A stretch of DNA of 64,000 bases from Litsea cubeba (taxonomy: Eukaryota; Streptophyta; Magnoliopsida; Laurales; Lauraceae): contig CM022944.1 of NCBI GenBank assembly GCA_012931725.1, positions 15,956,374-16,020,373 on the forward strand. The letters are read 5' to 3'. The position numbers were made by a program, and so were the translations under genes. The notes beneath the pieces were generated by a model. That model made no database searches and was not told the origin of the DNA. It saw nothing but the letters and a program-made list of their open reading frames with translations. Shown here one piece after another: positions 55,268 through 64,000 of the stretch (positions are counted from its first letter, which is position 1; every line of letters begins with the position of its first letter).

Positions 55268-55970
55268 TTAGAAATAGAATTTCTTCAAGTGGGATGCATT
55301 CCATGGTCTCGGCAGTGGCTTGCCTTCCAAGTCTTCGAGCTTGTAGGCCGACTTTCCTGCCAGTGAGACTACTCTGAACGGGCCATGCCAGTTCGGGGCA
55401 AGTTTTCCCTCGTTTGGTTCTCTGTCAGCTGGCAGGGTCTTCTTTAAAACGAGCTCTCCCGTGGTGAACCTTCTTTCTTTGACATTTTGATTGTATGCCC
55501 TGGCTAACCGCTGCTGATAGTCGGTCAGTCTCAGGGCTGCTGCTTCTCGTCGCTCGTCCGCCAGCTCCAGCTCCATTGCTAGGTTCGTCTCATTTCGGCC
55601 TTGGTTAACCAGCTCTGTCCTCAGGGTAGGAAGGCCGATTTCCAAGGGAATGACCGCCTCCATCCCGTAGGCTAGAGAGAAAGGTGTTGCCGAGGTGGAC
55701 CTCCTTGGAGTTGTTCTATACGCCCACAGCACGCTCGGAAGCTCCTCTGTCCATCTGCCCTTTGCCTTGTCCAGTCGCTTCTTCAGGCCGTCTAGGATCA
55801 CTTTGTTGGAGATTTCTGCCTGGCCATTACTCTGTGGATATGCCGGGGTGGAGTAATGGTTTCTGATGCCGTGCTCTTGGCAGAAGTCTTTGAAGGACTT
55901 GGAGTCGAACTGAGTCCCGTTATCCGAAATCAGGGTCCGGGGGATGCCGAACCTCGTAAGGATGTTTTTT
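55268..55970 (-). pseudogene. Tat integrase, C-terminal part (frameshifted from pol)
   Basis: From 55801 leftward the frame encodes the end of the integrase core and its C-terminal domain: KGRWTEELPSVLWAYRTTPR, SATPFSLAYGMEAVIPLEIG, GPFRVVSLAGKSAYKLEDLEG. Upstream bases in the same frame (55801-55965) continue the core, including the SDNGTQF motif with the second catalytic Asp. It is out of frame with the main pol frame because of a one-base change in the A6 run (minus strand) at 55965-55970. Otherwise the sequence looks functional. Confidence 0.9.
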
Positions 55971-58900
55971 CCAAACGAAGTTCCTGGAGTCCCTGTCCGT
56001 GATGGAAGACAACGGTTCAGCCTCTATCCATTTTGTAAAGTAGTCCGTAGCCACTATCAGCCATCTCTTGTTCCCTGGAGCTCGGTGAAGAGGCCCCACA
56101 ATGTCCAGGCCCCATTGAGCGAAGGGCCATGGGATGGAGAGGGGACTCAGATCCTGTGCTGGCTGATGGAGGGAATGGGAGAACTTCTGGCATTTCTCGC
56201 ATTTTCTGGCGTAGACCTGGGCGTCCTTCTGCATGTAGGGCCACCAGTAACCCTGGCTGATTGCTCTGTAGGCCAACGACCGACCTCCTATATGGCTGCC
56301 GCAGATTCCTTCGTGGATCTCATACAGGAAGTCGTCCACCTTAGTCGGGTGGACGCATTGGAGGTATGGACCTGTGAAGGACTTCCTGTAGAGTTTGCCT
56401 TCGGGAGAGAGCCAAAACCGAGCCACCTTGAGCCTGATCTTGTGGGCTTCAGTCTTGTCCTCAGGGAGCTGATCGTCCTTCAAGTAGGCGACGATTGGAT
56501 CCATCCAGCTGGGGCCGAGATCAGCACAGAGGACAAGCCGAGATGAATGGAGTTCTAGACTTGACCTTGATACTGATCCGACCTCGATGGTCCTCTTCTT
56601 TCCTGCTTCAACGGCGGAGGCCAGGTTTGCAAGCGCATCTGCATGCGTGTTGGTATCTCGGGATATTTGCCTGACCTCGGCTTTCTGAAAATGGGAGAGC
56701 AGTTTTTTCGCGAGGGCTAAGTAGGCCGCCATCCTGTCGTCCCTGGCCTGATAGTCTCCAGCGAGCTGGCTAGTTACCAGTTGAGAGTCGCTGAAAATCA
56801 CCAGGTGTTGGGCTCCGAGGATTTGGGCGCTGTTCAACCCTGCAATCAGTGCTTCGTACTCTGCCTCATTGTTTGTGGCTTTGAAGTCCAGGGTGAAGGC
56901 CTGTTCTATGACCAGTCCCTCTGGCGATTGGAGAACTATGCCGGTGCCAGCTCTCTTGGAGGTGGACGATCCGTCGACAAAGATCTTCCATGCCGAGGTG
57001 GGACACTGTTCGGTCTCAGACTCTTCGTGCCCTGTGCCCCCCAGTGCCGTTCCGAGCTGGGTCGGAGCTGGGTTGGGGGAGACGAATTCCACTATGAAGT
57101 CTGCCAGAATCTGGGCTTTGATCGCAGTTCGGGGACGGTACTGTATATCATACTGCCCCAGTTCAACTGCCCACTTTGATATGCGCCCTGAAAAGTCAGC
57201 TTTCTTGAACACTGAACGGAGGGGGTGCTCCGTGATCACCACAATGGTGTGGGATTGAAAATAATGGGAGAGCTTGCGGGAGGCGGTGACTAGAGCCAAC
57301 GCAAGCTTCTCCAATAGGAGGTACCTGGTCTCGGCATCGAGCAGGGTCTTGCTCGTGTAATAGATTGGCTTTTGAACTCCCTCGTCCTCCCTGATGAGGA
57401 CGGAGCTCACTGCGTGATCCGAGACCGCAAGGTACAAATACAGAGTCTCCCCCCGAGTTGGGGTGGAGAGTAATGGTGGTGACATTAAATAAGTTTTGAG
57501 TGCGGCCAATGCCTGGTCGCACTCAGGGGTCCATTGGAATTTCAGATTTTTCTTTAGAAGCTGAAAGAAAGACCTGCACTTATCTGATGAGCGGCTGATG
57601 AAGCGGTTGAGTGCTGCGGCCATTCCTGTGAGCTTCTGAACTTCCTTCGTGGTAGAGGGACTCTGGATGCCCTGGATGGCAGTGATCTGGTCCGGATTGG
57701 CCTCTATCCCCCTCCGCGTTACCAAGCTGCTGAGGAACTTGCCAGAGGCTACGCCGAAGGCGCACTTGGAAGCGTTTAGCTTGAGCTTGTACGCGCGAAA
57801 GATGTCGAAGACTTGGCCGAGATCCGCCAGATGGTCGCTGGAGCGCACAGATTTGACGACCATGTCGTCGATGTACACCTCTACCGATCGGCCGAGCTGG
57901 GCCTGGAACATTTTTGTGACGAGGCGCTGATAGGTCGCCCCCGCGTTCTTCAGCCCGACGGGCATCACCTTATAGCAGTAAGTGCCGCGGGGGGTGATGA
58001 ACGATGTTTTCTCCTCGTCTGGCTCATAGAGCGGGATCTGATGATAGCCTCGGTAGGTGTCAAGGAAGCTCATTCGGTCGTGACCAGCGGTGGCGTCGAT
58101 CAGTTGGTCAATCTTCGGGAGGGGGAAACTGTCCTTAGGGCAAGCCCTGTTCAAGTCGGTGAAGTCTACGCACACCCTCCACTTCCCAGTTTTCTTCTTG
58201 ACCACCACCGTGTTGGCCAGCCATACCGGGTACTGGACTTCCCGGATGGCTCCTGCTTTCAGCAGGTTGTCGATCTCTTCGACGACCGCATCTGTCTGCT
58301 GCAGCCCGGTCCTTCGGGCCCTCTGCACTACAGGCTTGTGGTCGGGGTCGACATTGAGCTTGTGGCACATAACCTCAGGGTCGACCCCAGGCATTTCGCT
58401 CGGGCTCCAAGCGAAGACGTCCACGTTCTGCACCAAGAACCGAGAGAGTTCGGCCCTCTCTTCATCTGGCAGCTGGGTGCCAATCAGGAAGAACCTGTCT
58501 GGGTCTGCCGGGTCTAGCCTGACCTCGGCCAGGTCTTCGATGCTCTTCTTTTCAGGGTCCCGGCCGATCTCATCGAGGCCTTTCTCGAACTCGGCCAGGT
58601 TGACGCGCTCTGGCTCCTTCACCGCTGGGACTGCAGCCAGCATGCACTGCCTGGCCTGCTGCTGGTCTCCCTCCACTGTGATTACTTCCATCTTGCCCTC
58701 CTCGTTCTCAAGGACGAACTTCAGTTTTTGGTGGAGGGAAGAAGGAACTGCCTCTAGCTTGTGGAGCCACGTTCTGCCAAGAATGACATTGTAGGGAGAA
58801 GGGGCGTCCACAACCAGGAAGTCGGCCAGCACGGAGGCTCCGCCAACTCGGGTTTCCAAGGTGATCCTACCCTTGGGATAGACTGGCGTGGCGGATAACC

Positions 58901-59486
58901 CTAGCAAGGGTGCTCGGACCTCCGTGAGGTCTGCTTCGGAGAGTTTCATCCTTTTGAAGCAGTCGTAGTAGAGGACCTCGGAGGAGCTGCCGGAGTCGAC
59001 GAGGATCCTCTTCACGGTGAAGTCTCTCAGCTTCATGGTGAGGAGCAAGGGGTCGTTGTGAGGGACCTGGATTCCCTCTAGATCTCGATCCGAGAACGAG
59101 ATGGCGGGTCGGTCGCGGCGGGCTTTCTTGGATGCCGGAGCGAGTTCGGCTTTCATTACTTCTTTCCCGTGCGAAGCCCGCCTGGCTTCGGCACGGGCCT
59201 GAGAGCTTCCCCGGGATGAGGAAGCGGGAGCTGAGGACGCCAGATGGATCACGTTGATGATCTTCTCTGAGTCCTCGCTGTCTGGAGCCTGGGCTGCGCT
59301 CTGGTGGATCCGGCCCTCACTGCCGCCGGCATCACCTTCCTTGATGAACTCTGGGATGTGGCCCTCTTTGGCCAGCTTCTCCAGATACCACTGCAAAATC
59401 TTGCATTCTTCGGTCTTGTGCCCATTGCCCTTATGGAAGGAGCAGTAGAGCTTGCTTCGGGGGCCTTCGGTGGGTTCATTCCTCAT
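55920..59486 (-). CDS. Tat pol polyprotein (PR-RT-RH-aRH-INT)
   Basis: 1,188 codons from 59486. Near residues 15-28 is the end of gag, a knuckle-like CSFHKGNGHKTEEC. Protease DSGSS lies near residue 163. RT follows with VDFTDLNRACPKDSFPLPK and YIDDMVVKS near 536. RNase H (YLAVSDHAVSSVLI) and archaeal-type RNase H (IFVDGSSTSKRAGTGIV, NEAEYEALI, FSDSQL) come next. Integrase follows, with an HHCC zinc region and GLDIVGP (first catalytic Asp, near 1125). The frame is lost in integrase at 55965-55970 by a one-base change in an A run, and the last residues before the stop are out of frame. Gag lies upstream in the same frame, separated by two TAG codons. It makes the enzymes for reverse transcription and integration of this element. 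Confidence 0.92.
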   Translation of the reverse strand: MRNEPTEGPRSKLYCSFHKGNGHKTEECKILQWYLEKLAKEGHIPEFIKEGDAGGSEGRIHQSAAQAPDSEDSEKIINVIHLASSAPASSSRGSSQARAEARRASHGKEVMKAELAPASKKARRDRPAISFSDRDLEGIQVPHNDPLLLTMKLRDFTVKRILVDSGSSSEVLYYDCFKRMKLSEADLTEVRAPLLGLSATPVYPKGRITLETRVGGASVLADFLVVDAPSPYNVILGRTWLHKLEAVPSSLHQKLKFVLENEEGKMEVITVEGDQQQARQCMLAAVPAVKEPERVNLAEFEKGLDEIGRDPEKKSIEDLAEVRLDPADPDRFFLIGTQLPDEERAELSRFLVQNVDVFAWSPSEMPGVDPEVMCHKLNVDPDHKPVVQRARRTGLQQTDAVVEEIDNLLKAGAIREVQYPVWLANTVVVKKKTGKWRVCVDFTDLNRACPKDSFPLPKIDQLIDATAGHDRMSFLDTYRGYHQIPLYEPDEEKTSFITPRGTYCYKVMPVGLKNAGATYQRLVTKMFQAQLGRSVEVYIDDMVVKSVRSSDHLADLGQVFDIFRAYKLKLNASKCAFGVASGKFLSSLVTRRGIEANPDQITAIQGIQSPSTTKEVQKLTGMAAALNRFISRSSDKCRSFFQLLKKNLKFQWTPECDQALAALKTYLMSPPLLSTPTRGETLYLYLAVSDHAVSSVLIREDEGVQKPIYYTSKTLLDAETRYLLLEKLALALVTASRKLSHYFQSHTIVVITEHPLRSVFKKADFSGRISKWAVELGQYDIQYRPRTAIKAQILADFIVEFVSPNPAPTQLGTALGGTGHEESETEQCPTSAWKIFVDGSSTSKRAGTGIVLQSPEGLVIEQAFTLDFKATNNEAEYEALIAGLNSAQILGAQHLVIFSDSQLVTSQLAGDYQARDDRMAAYLALAKKLLSHFQKAEVRQISRDTNTHADALANLASAVEAGKKRTIEVGSVSRSSLELHSSRLVLCADLGPSWMDPIVAYLKDDQLPEDKTEAHKIRLKVARFWLSPEGKLYRKSFTGPYLQCVHPTKVDDFLYEIHEGICGSHIGGRSLAYRAISQGYWWPYMQKDAQVYARKCEKCQKFSHSLHQPAQDLSPLSIPWPFAQWGLDIVGPLHRAPGNKRWLIVATDYFTKWIEAEPLSSITDRDSRNFVWKKHPYEVRHPPDPDFG

Positions 59487-59738
59487 GGGCTGAGGATACT
59501 TGAAGAACGGCTTGGACCTGATCTTGGCCAGGATGCGGTAGATCGGCTCCTTGAAGACGACGCTAACGCTCTGACTGGCGCTGGAGGGAGGTCTGGGCTT
59601 CCAGGTGCCCCCAGACCTGGACGACGAAGGTTTCGCCGAACTGGAGACCTAGGCCCGTTTGGGCTCCTGCCTCTGGGAGGGCCTCCCGCCCCTGTGCCGA
59701 GGCTGGCCACTCCTCTGCTCGGGCTCCGGATGCCCGTC

Positions 59739-61007
59739 CTAATCCCTAGCTCGGATCTCGTCTTCCTCCTGGGCGATGAAGCGCTTCACCCGGGACATCA
59801 ACTCTGGCATGGATTCTGGGGAGTTCCCGGCCAAGTCCTTCCGCAAGTCGTGGCCGGGGATCAGGGCATGCTGGAAGGCGTAGATTGCTATTTCTTCCCT
59901 CGTGCCCTCGATCTGGCTGTAGACCGCCCAGAATCGCTGGGAGAACTTGGCGAGGGTTTCGCCCTGCTTCATTCTCAGGGCGAGGAGGTCCCCTTCCTTC
60001 TTGGGGACGACGGTGTATGCTTGGAACTTCTTCAGGAAGGAGAGCTGGAGATCCTTCCAACTGGAAACCGACTGCTCCGGGAGAGAGCAGAACCACTTCA
60101 GGGGGAGGTCACCCAAACTGGAGGAGAAGATTTTGCAGTTTAGGTGACCCTCGTTCCCCCAGATGGACATCTTCTGGGAGAAGTGTCGGAGGTGGGCGGA
60201 TGGGTCGGACAGTCCGTCATAGGGGACGAACCGCGGGACGGAGAACTTTCTGGGCAAGGGGGTGCGCTCGATTTCTTTTGTGAAGGGCGAGCCCCCGAGA
60301 TCAGTGTGACCACAGATCTGCTTCTGGTCCCGCATGTCCAAGTTGTGCTGGAGAGCCAATCTGACACGTTTGTCAAACCGCTCTTGCTCATCGTCCTTCT
60401 CTGGAGTTTGAGCTCTGGGCTTTCGCTTGGGACGGCTCGGGCTACGACGGCTATGAGTTCGGCCGTCGCGGCTATGGTGACTCCGGCTGTTGCTCGAGCC
60501 TTCGTCACGGATCTGGCTCCGTTTCTGGTCCAGATGATGTCTGAGGTCCTCGCGGGGAGGCTGGGCTGCCCTGCTGGGGGCGTCCCTCTTTTTCCCTTGA
60601 GGCTCAGAGACCTGCCTCAAGGAGGCAGTTTGCGCTGCCCTCAGCTGCTGTTGGAGCTGCTGGAGCTCTCGGACTAACCGTTCCTGCTTCTGGAGAAGAG
60701 CGTCTTGGGATGCGACGTTTCCTCCATCGGCTGGAGGTTGGTCACGGCGCGTCTCCTCTACGGCAACAGCTTTATCCTTGCGGGGACGCTCGCGCTGGGG
60801 TGGCACGGTTTCATCCGCTGAGAACGAGGCCTCGACTCCCTCTTGGAAGGGGATCTCGACGAAGAGTTGGGAGCCCAGGCGCCCCTCGCCGGCGGGTGTG
60901 CCTTGGACCGTTCGGGACCGTCCCTGAGGAGGGACGTCCGTCGACGGTGGTAGCAGCTCGAGGACTGGTCTTGAGGATCCTCCGCCCTTCTTAGCTTTCG
61001 GTGGCAT
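59739..61007 (-). CDS. Tat gag
   Basis: 422 codons from ATG 61007 (MPPKAKKGGG) to TAG at 59739-59741. An open frame extends upstream through the primer site, but the ATG is the first methionine after the LTR. After an Arg/Gln-rich N-terminal half (RSRS-like, positions about 150-250), the capsid core has FSVPRFVPYDGLSDPSAHLR, LGDLPLKWFCSLPE and MKQGETLAKFSQRFWAVYSQ. The nucleocapsid knuckle is downstream at about 59400-59445, beyond two in-frame stops (59739 and about 59650), in the same frame as pol. Gag forms the cytoplasmic particle that packages the element RNA. Confidence 0.88.
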   Translation of the reverse strand: MPPKAKKGGGSSRPVLELLPPSTDVPPQGRSRTVQGTPAGEGRLGSQLFVEIPFQEGVEASFSADETVPPQRERPRKDKAVAVEETRRDQPPADGGNVASQDALLQKQERLVRELQQLQQQLRAAQTASLRQVSEPQGKKRDAPSRAAQPPREDLRHHLDQKRSQIRDEGSSNSRSHHSRDGRTHSRRSPSRPKRKPRAQTPEKDDEQERFDKRVRLALQHNLDMRDQKQICGHTDLGGSPFTKEIERTPLPRKFSVPRFVPYDGLSDPSAHLRHFSQKMSIWGNEGHLNCKIFSSSLGDLPLKWFCSLPEQSVSSWKDLQLSFLKKFQAYTVVPKKEGDLLALRMKQGETLAKFSQRFWAVYSQIEGTREEIAIYAFQHALIPGHDLRKDLAGNSPESMPELMSRVKRFIAQEEDEIRARD

Positions 61008-61080
61008 GGCTTCTGGGAGATTGAGGTTTAGAAGGGTTGTTTGGAAAGATTTGGAGGAGGTTGGGAAGGCTGGGATATTG

Positions 61081-61100
61081 CTTTCCCACAGACGGCGCCA
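61081..61100 (-). other. primer-binding site of the Tat element
   Basis: Minus-strand TGGCGCCGTCTGTGGGAA, 2 bp after the 5' LTR. Identical to the site at 4756-4775 of the other Tat element. Confidence 0.9.
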
Positions 61101-61102
61101 AT

Positions 61103-62038
61103 TGTAGGTGCAGAAAATAATGACCCACAATAAGGTGGTGCCTTACAGGACTTATCCGAGAAGATGGTGCTGACTGGGAGTGACTGGATGCCGTCCGAAA
61201 GCCTGAAAGGGAAGAACACACGGTCAGAGGACCCTGGCCTGGGCGGCGCAAGGCTCTCCGATGCCAAAGTCAGTGTGGGAACTGGAACAATGGAAGGAGA
61301 GGGAGAAGAGAGACAGAGTAACGGCTCTGTGTATGAAAAATGGCGTACCTTTGATGGTGGTTTGATCCTCTATTTATAGGGTTTGGAACGTATCTTTGGG
61401 AGATATTGTGGTGTGGGTCCTGTGATTCGACATGGAAGTCACGATCAGCCCATATTGCATTAATTGCGGTCCAATCCAGCCCACTATGCATTAAAGGCGC
61501 GTCGGGTCAGCCCACATCGCATTTAATGCACGTCTTGTTGGGCCAGATCATGTTGGACGCCCTTGGCGGTAGGGGTACCATCGGATCTGCCCTTGGGCCT
61601 TGCCCCTGATGTGGCCTTAGCCGCTGGATGCCGCCCTGTCAAGGATCTGACGAAGATTGTGGGCGGCTGGATGTCACGTCTGTCCCATTAGCTCGTGCCC
61701 CTATCCCTCCACGTGCCTGATGACGTGGGGGATGAGGGGCGCAAGTGAAGGTTCTCTCTTGCTTCGGCTTCTGTCCCTGCTTCTTCAGCCGAGGTGGAGT
61801 TTTCTGCCGAGATGGCACCCGGGGTGGCTCAGCCGAGGTGGAGCTCCCCGCCGAGATGGCACCCGGGGTGGACCAGTTCGGCGCTAGTGGCCCGGAGATG
61901 CTTGAGTCCGGCCGAGGCCTCTGTCTTGGTAGCCTGGGTGAGATTGGTGCCACGTAGATGGCACGCGGACGGCACGCTTAGCCTCATCTGATGGCTGTGA
62001 TTAGCTTAATCCTGTGGTTCTGGAAATCTCCCCACACA
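61103..62038 (-). repeat. 5' LTR of the Tat element
   Basis: 936 bp, TG at 61103 to CA at 62038 on the plus strand; partner of 48827-49771. Confidence 0.95.
61366..61382 (-). promoter_or_regulatory. TATA box of the Tat 5' LTR
   Basis: Minus-strand CCCTATAAATAGAGGATC inside the LTR, the likely promoter for the gag-pol RNA. Confidence 0.7.
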
Positions 62039-62043
62039 GAACT
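62039..62043. repeat. 5-bp target duplication, right (Tat element)
   Basis: GAACT, identical to 48822-48826. Confidence 0.93.
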
Positions 62044-63600
62044 ATTTCTAAATATTACTGGATTTGTCATTTGGAACTGGAGTGTCAAAAGATTTTCTTT
62101 TCCCTTTTTTTTTTCTCTTGTTTTCTTGTTGGAGAGTTACAATAATTGGTTGGGTTGGGACTCACTATCACTGTTAAAATCAAAATTCTACTGATTTTAA
62201 GGCCGCCCAAGTAATTCAACAATGAAAAACTTAGTGTGAATTTATCTGGCTACAATGAATGTCACCCTGCACCACTCCACTATACAGAGCTGCCAAGCTA
62301 AATACCACAATGGGCACCACAACACAGAGCAAGCACTGGCCACTTCATAGCAAAGCAAAGCACACCGCAAGATCAGGAAAATCCCACACCGGGAAGCTGC
62401 AAGAACAGAGACTGCTACAGCAAGAATCAAAATCAGCAAATCTCTCATACATCAACCTCATTTAGCATTTTCCTATATGATTTTCTACATAAAAACGGAA
62501 AAACAATATTTTTGGAAAACAACATACAGAATACACTATATAGGTTATGCGCTTGCAAGTGTTGATTCATAGGCAAGTTTTCATGATCTTAAGACACTTT
62601 CATCAAGGTGTCAATTGGCCTCTTCATAGAAAATATTGCAACACCATCCCCTGTTTGAGTTATGAATCCAACTTCTAAATTCTCGTGGTGTGGTAATAAT
62701 GGAAATCATTTCACAACATTGCAGAGTCATATGTGCCACTGCCATGTGGAGTCAAGGTTTCACTTGGCCCTACTGAGAGAGGAATTCTCTCCTACCAGTG
62801 TGTCCTGTAGGGAGGGCTCTTAGGTGCCATTCAGAGAAGGAAAAGAAAATACACTTGGGAACAAAATTCCCCTGCTTGTGCCCAATTCATTCACCACCAA
62901 AACCAATTAAAGTCATTCAAGGTCTCATGTGACTGTTGAATCACAACTCCACAAGAATAGGTACAGGTATGATTTGATCAAGTAATTTCAGTACTCATAA
63001 GGATTTGATTCCATGAAAGCCACTGTGCTGGATATTTTACTTCCACAAAATCAAGGCCCAGAATTCGTAAGTGGCGTCTTGGGACTTGTAGTCGTTGGAT
63101 GGAGAGATGGTTTTGGAATGGAGTGGTGGGTTGGAACTTGCAGTTGTCAGAGGATGAAGAGATTGAGAGATGAAAAGAGGGGCTTGGGTTTGGGGAAAAT
63201 AAAGAAGAAGAAGGGAGGGTTCGATGATGAATAGATGGATTTGAGGGAAAATGAAGAAGAAGAAAGGAAGGAAGAGATGGCGTTCGGTGATGGGGAGATT
63301 GGTTTTGGGGATTTTGTTGGTAGAGATGGCAGAGACTAGAGAGTGGGAAGGAAAACAGGAACAAGGGCGGGAGTGAAATAGTGGAGGGATTTTGTTGGCT
63401 TTTTATCACACAATGAACGACATATATGAACTAGTTTTAGGATAAAAATGTCAGCTAAAAAATTTGGTCGTGGATTATTTTTAGGAAATTCTGGGACGAT
63501 ATTTTTTTGTCCCGAAGTTTTTTTAATAAAATATGCAAATGATTTACCAATAAAAATAATATTTCGTTAAGTAAACAATTTTTTCGGAAAAACTTCACCT
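62044..63600. other. CACTA interior, right part, no gene recognised
   Basis: AT-rich. A minus-strand open frame at 62978-63409 is Ser/Pro/Leu-rich low complexity without a domain and is probably not a gene. Confidence 0.4.
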
Positions 63601-63601
63601 C

Positions 63602-63801
63602 TTGATGGCGCCAACTCCATTTTTTTGCGCCAAACTTTTCGCGGCAATATTTAGCGACAATTGAAAATTATCGTCACTAAATAATTTGTGTTTTCTTTTT
63701 AGGCGACGAGATGAATATTTCGTCGCGAAAAACAACATTTAGTGAAAAATTTTCAAAACGTCGCGGAATATATGCCGCGAAAAATGATTTTTGTTGTAGT
63801 G
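63602..63801. repeat. CACTA subterminal region, right end
   Basis: Several CGTCGC/GCGACG and CGCGAAAA motifs in both orientations precede the TGTTGTAGTG terminus at 63792-63801. Confidence 0.65.
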
Positions 63802-64000
63802 CGGTAGCCCTTGGTCGTCACTAGTTCAGGCAGGTGAAAGTGGCCGATCTGTGGTGCTCATTGAAGAAGAAGAGTGAGAGCTGGAGGGAACGGAACAAGG
63901 AATGGTGGGAAGTTTTTAGGTTTTAGAAAAGGAACGAAACAAAAAGGGTTTTAGTATAGGTTTTGGGGGCTTTTGTCATTTTAGGGACGGTTTCTGAAGT
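63802..64000. other. flank of the CACTA end, no gene seen
   Basis: Short GA-rich sequence; nothing recognised. Confidence 0.4.

Larger units (their letters stand above)
48827..62038 (-). mobile_element. full-length Tat-lineage Ty3/gypsy retrotransposon, 13.2 kb
   Basis: LTRs at 48827-49771 and 61103-62038 share TG...CA ends and about 99% identity by eye. GAACT flanks the element (48822-48826 and 62039-62043). On the minus strand: 5' LTR, primer site, gag, PR-RT-RH-aRH-INT, a 106-bp satellite array, an antisense gene region, polypurine tract, 3' LTR. The archaeal-type second RNase H and the additional antisense ORF between pol and 3' LTR match the Tat lineage (Retand/Grande type). A small number of recent lesions break the coding regions. 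Confidence 0.96.
44911..63801 (-). mobile_element. putative CACTA element, split by the Tat retrotransposon
   Basis: The right end, reversed, reads CACTACAACAAAAATCATTT, a canonical CACTA terminus. The left end reads TACTACAATTTAGTGTTTTT, matching if the first C became T. Both ends have subterminal GCGACG/CGTCGC motifs (44937-45260 and 63640-63790). A transposase-associated coiled-coil fragment lies inside. No 3-bp target duplication could be matched (TAC versus CGG), so the ends may belong to two elements. Without the Tat insertion it is about 5.7 kb. Confidence 0.55.

Noticed and set aside
59483..59710. 75-codon minus-strand frame in the gag-pol linker
   Set aside because: It is a shadow of the gag-pol frame; Arg/Ser/Pro composition comes from the GC-rich linker.
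62978..63409. 143-codon minus-strand open frame
   Set aside because: Ser/Pro/Leu-rich simple sequence from a GA/CT-rich strand, without any recognisable motif.

Overview
This window is nuclear DNA of a flowering plant. The signs are a RAB-A type GTPase gene with a plant-style phase-2 intron junction, a plant mobile domain (PMD) gene, GT-AG introns, and dense plant transposon families (Tat, Tekay and SIRE-like LTR retrotransposons, L1- and RTE-like LINEs, SINE, hAT, MULE, CACTA, TRIM). The species cannot be named from the sequence.

Layout. 1-5642: 5' part of a decayed Tat-lineage Ty3/gypsy element on the minus strand (5' LTR 4778-5642); its other end lies outside the window. 6069-7119: a 1.05-kb MULE with long inverted repeats and a perfect 9-bp target duplication. 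9274-17258: a complete minus-strand RAB-A gene of two coding exons. Its 7.3-kb intron holds at least six dated insertions (three hAT elements, two mini-hATs, a TRIM) plus LTR and LINE debris and satellite-like repeats. 17443-24546: an apparently intact 7.1-kb autonomous-type MULE with 9-bp target duplication, inserted about 80 bp upstream of the RAB TATA box. It carries two opposite-facing genes: a transposase fused to an OTU cysteine protease, and a five-exon PMD gene. It also carries three arrays of a 33-bp palindromic repeat, one in the predicted first intron of each gene and one between their 3' ends. This element is the strongest candidate for an undescribed system.

24892-25455: a fold-back MITE. 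25830-39471: an L1-type LINE interrupted by a gag-less Tekay/Del chromovirus (26056-37444), whose left LTR is itself interrupted by a 1.77-kb solo LTR (28555-30323); all junctions are target-site exact. 39965-42807: a gag-only SIRE-like copia derivative. 42948-43174: a SINE. 44731-44908: a possible transporter first exon broken by a putative CACTA element (44911-63801). Inside the CACTA lies a young 13.2-kb Tat element (48827-62038), bounded by GAACT duplications, with LTRs about 1% diverged by eye.

How the parts relate. The 13.2-kb Tat element has sense gag-pol on the minus strand and an intron-bearing antisense gene with its own TATA-like box on the plus strand. It also has a second antisense TATA-to-poly(A) unit and a nine-copy 106-bp satellite. 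The host genes present are the RAB-A GTPase and perhaps the transporter exon; nearly everything else is transposon sequence in nested layers. All coordinates, junctions and divergence estimates were read by eye; no database search was run.
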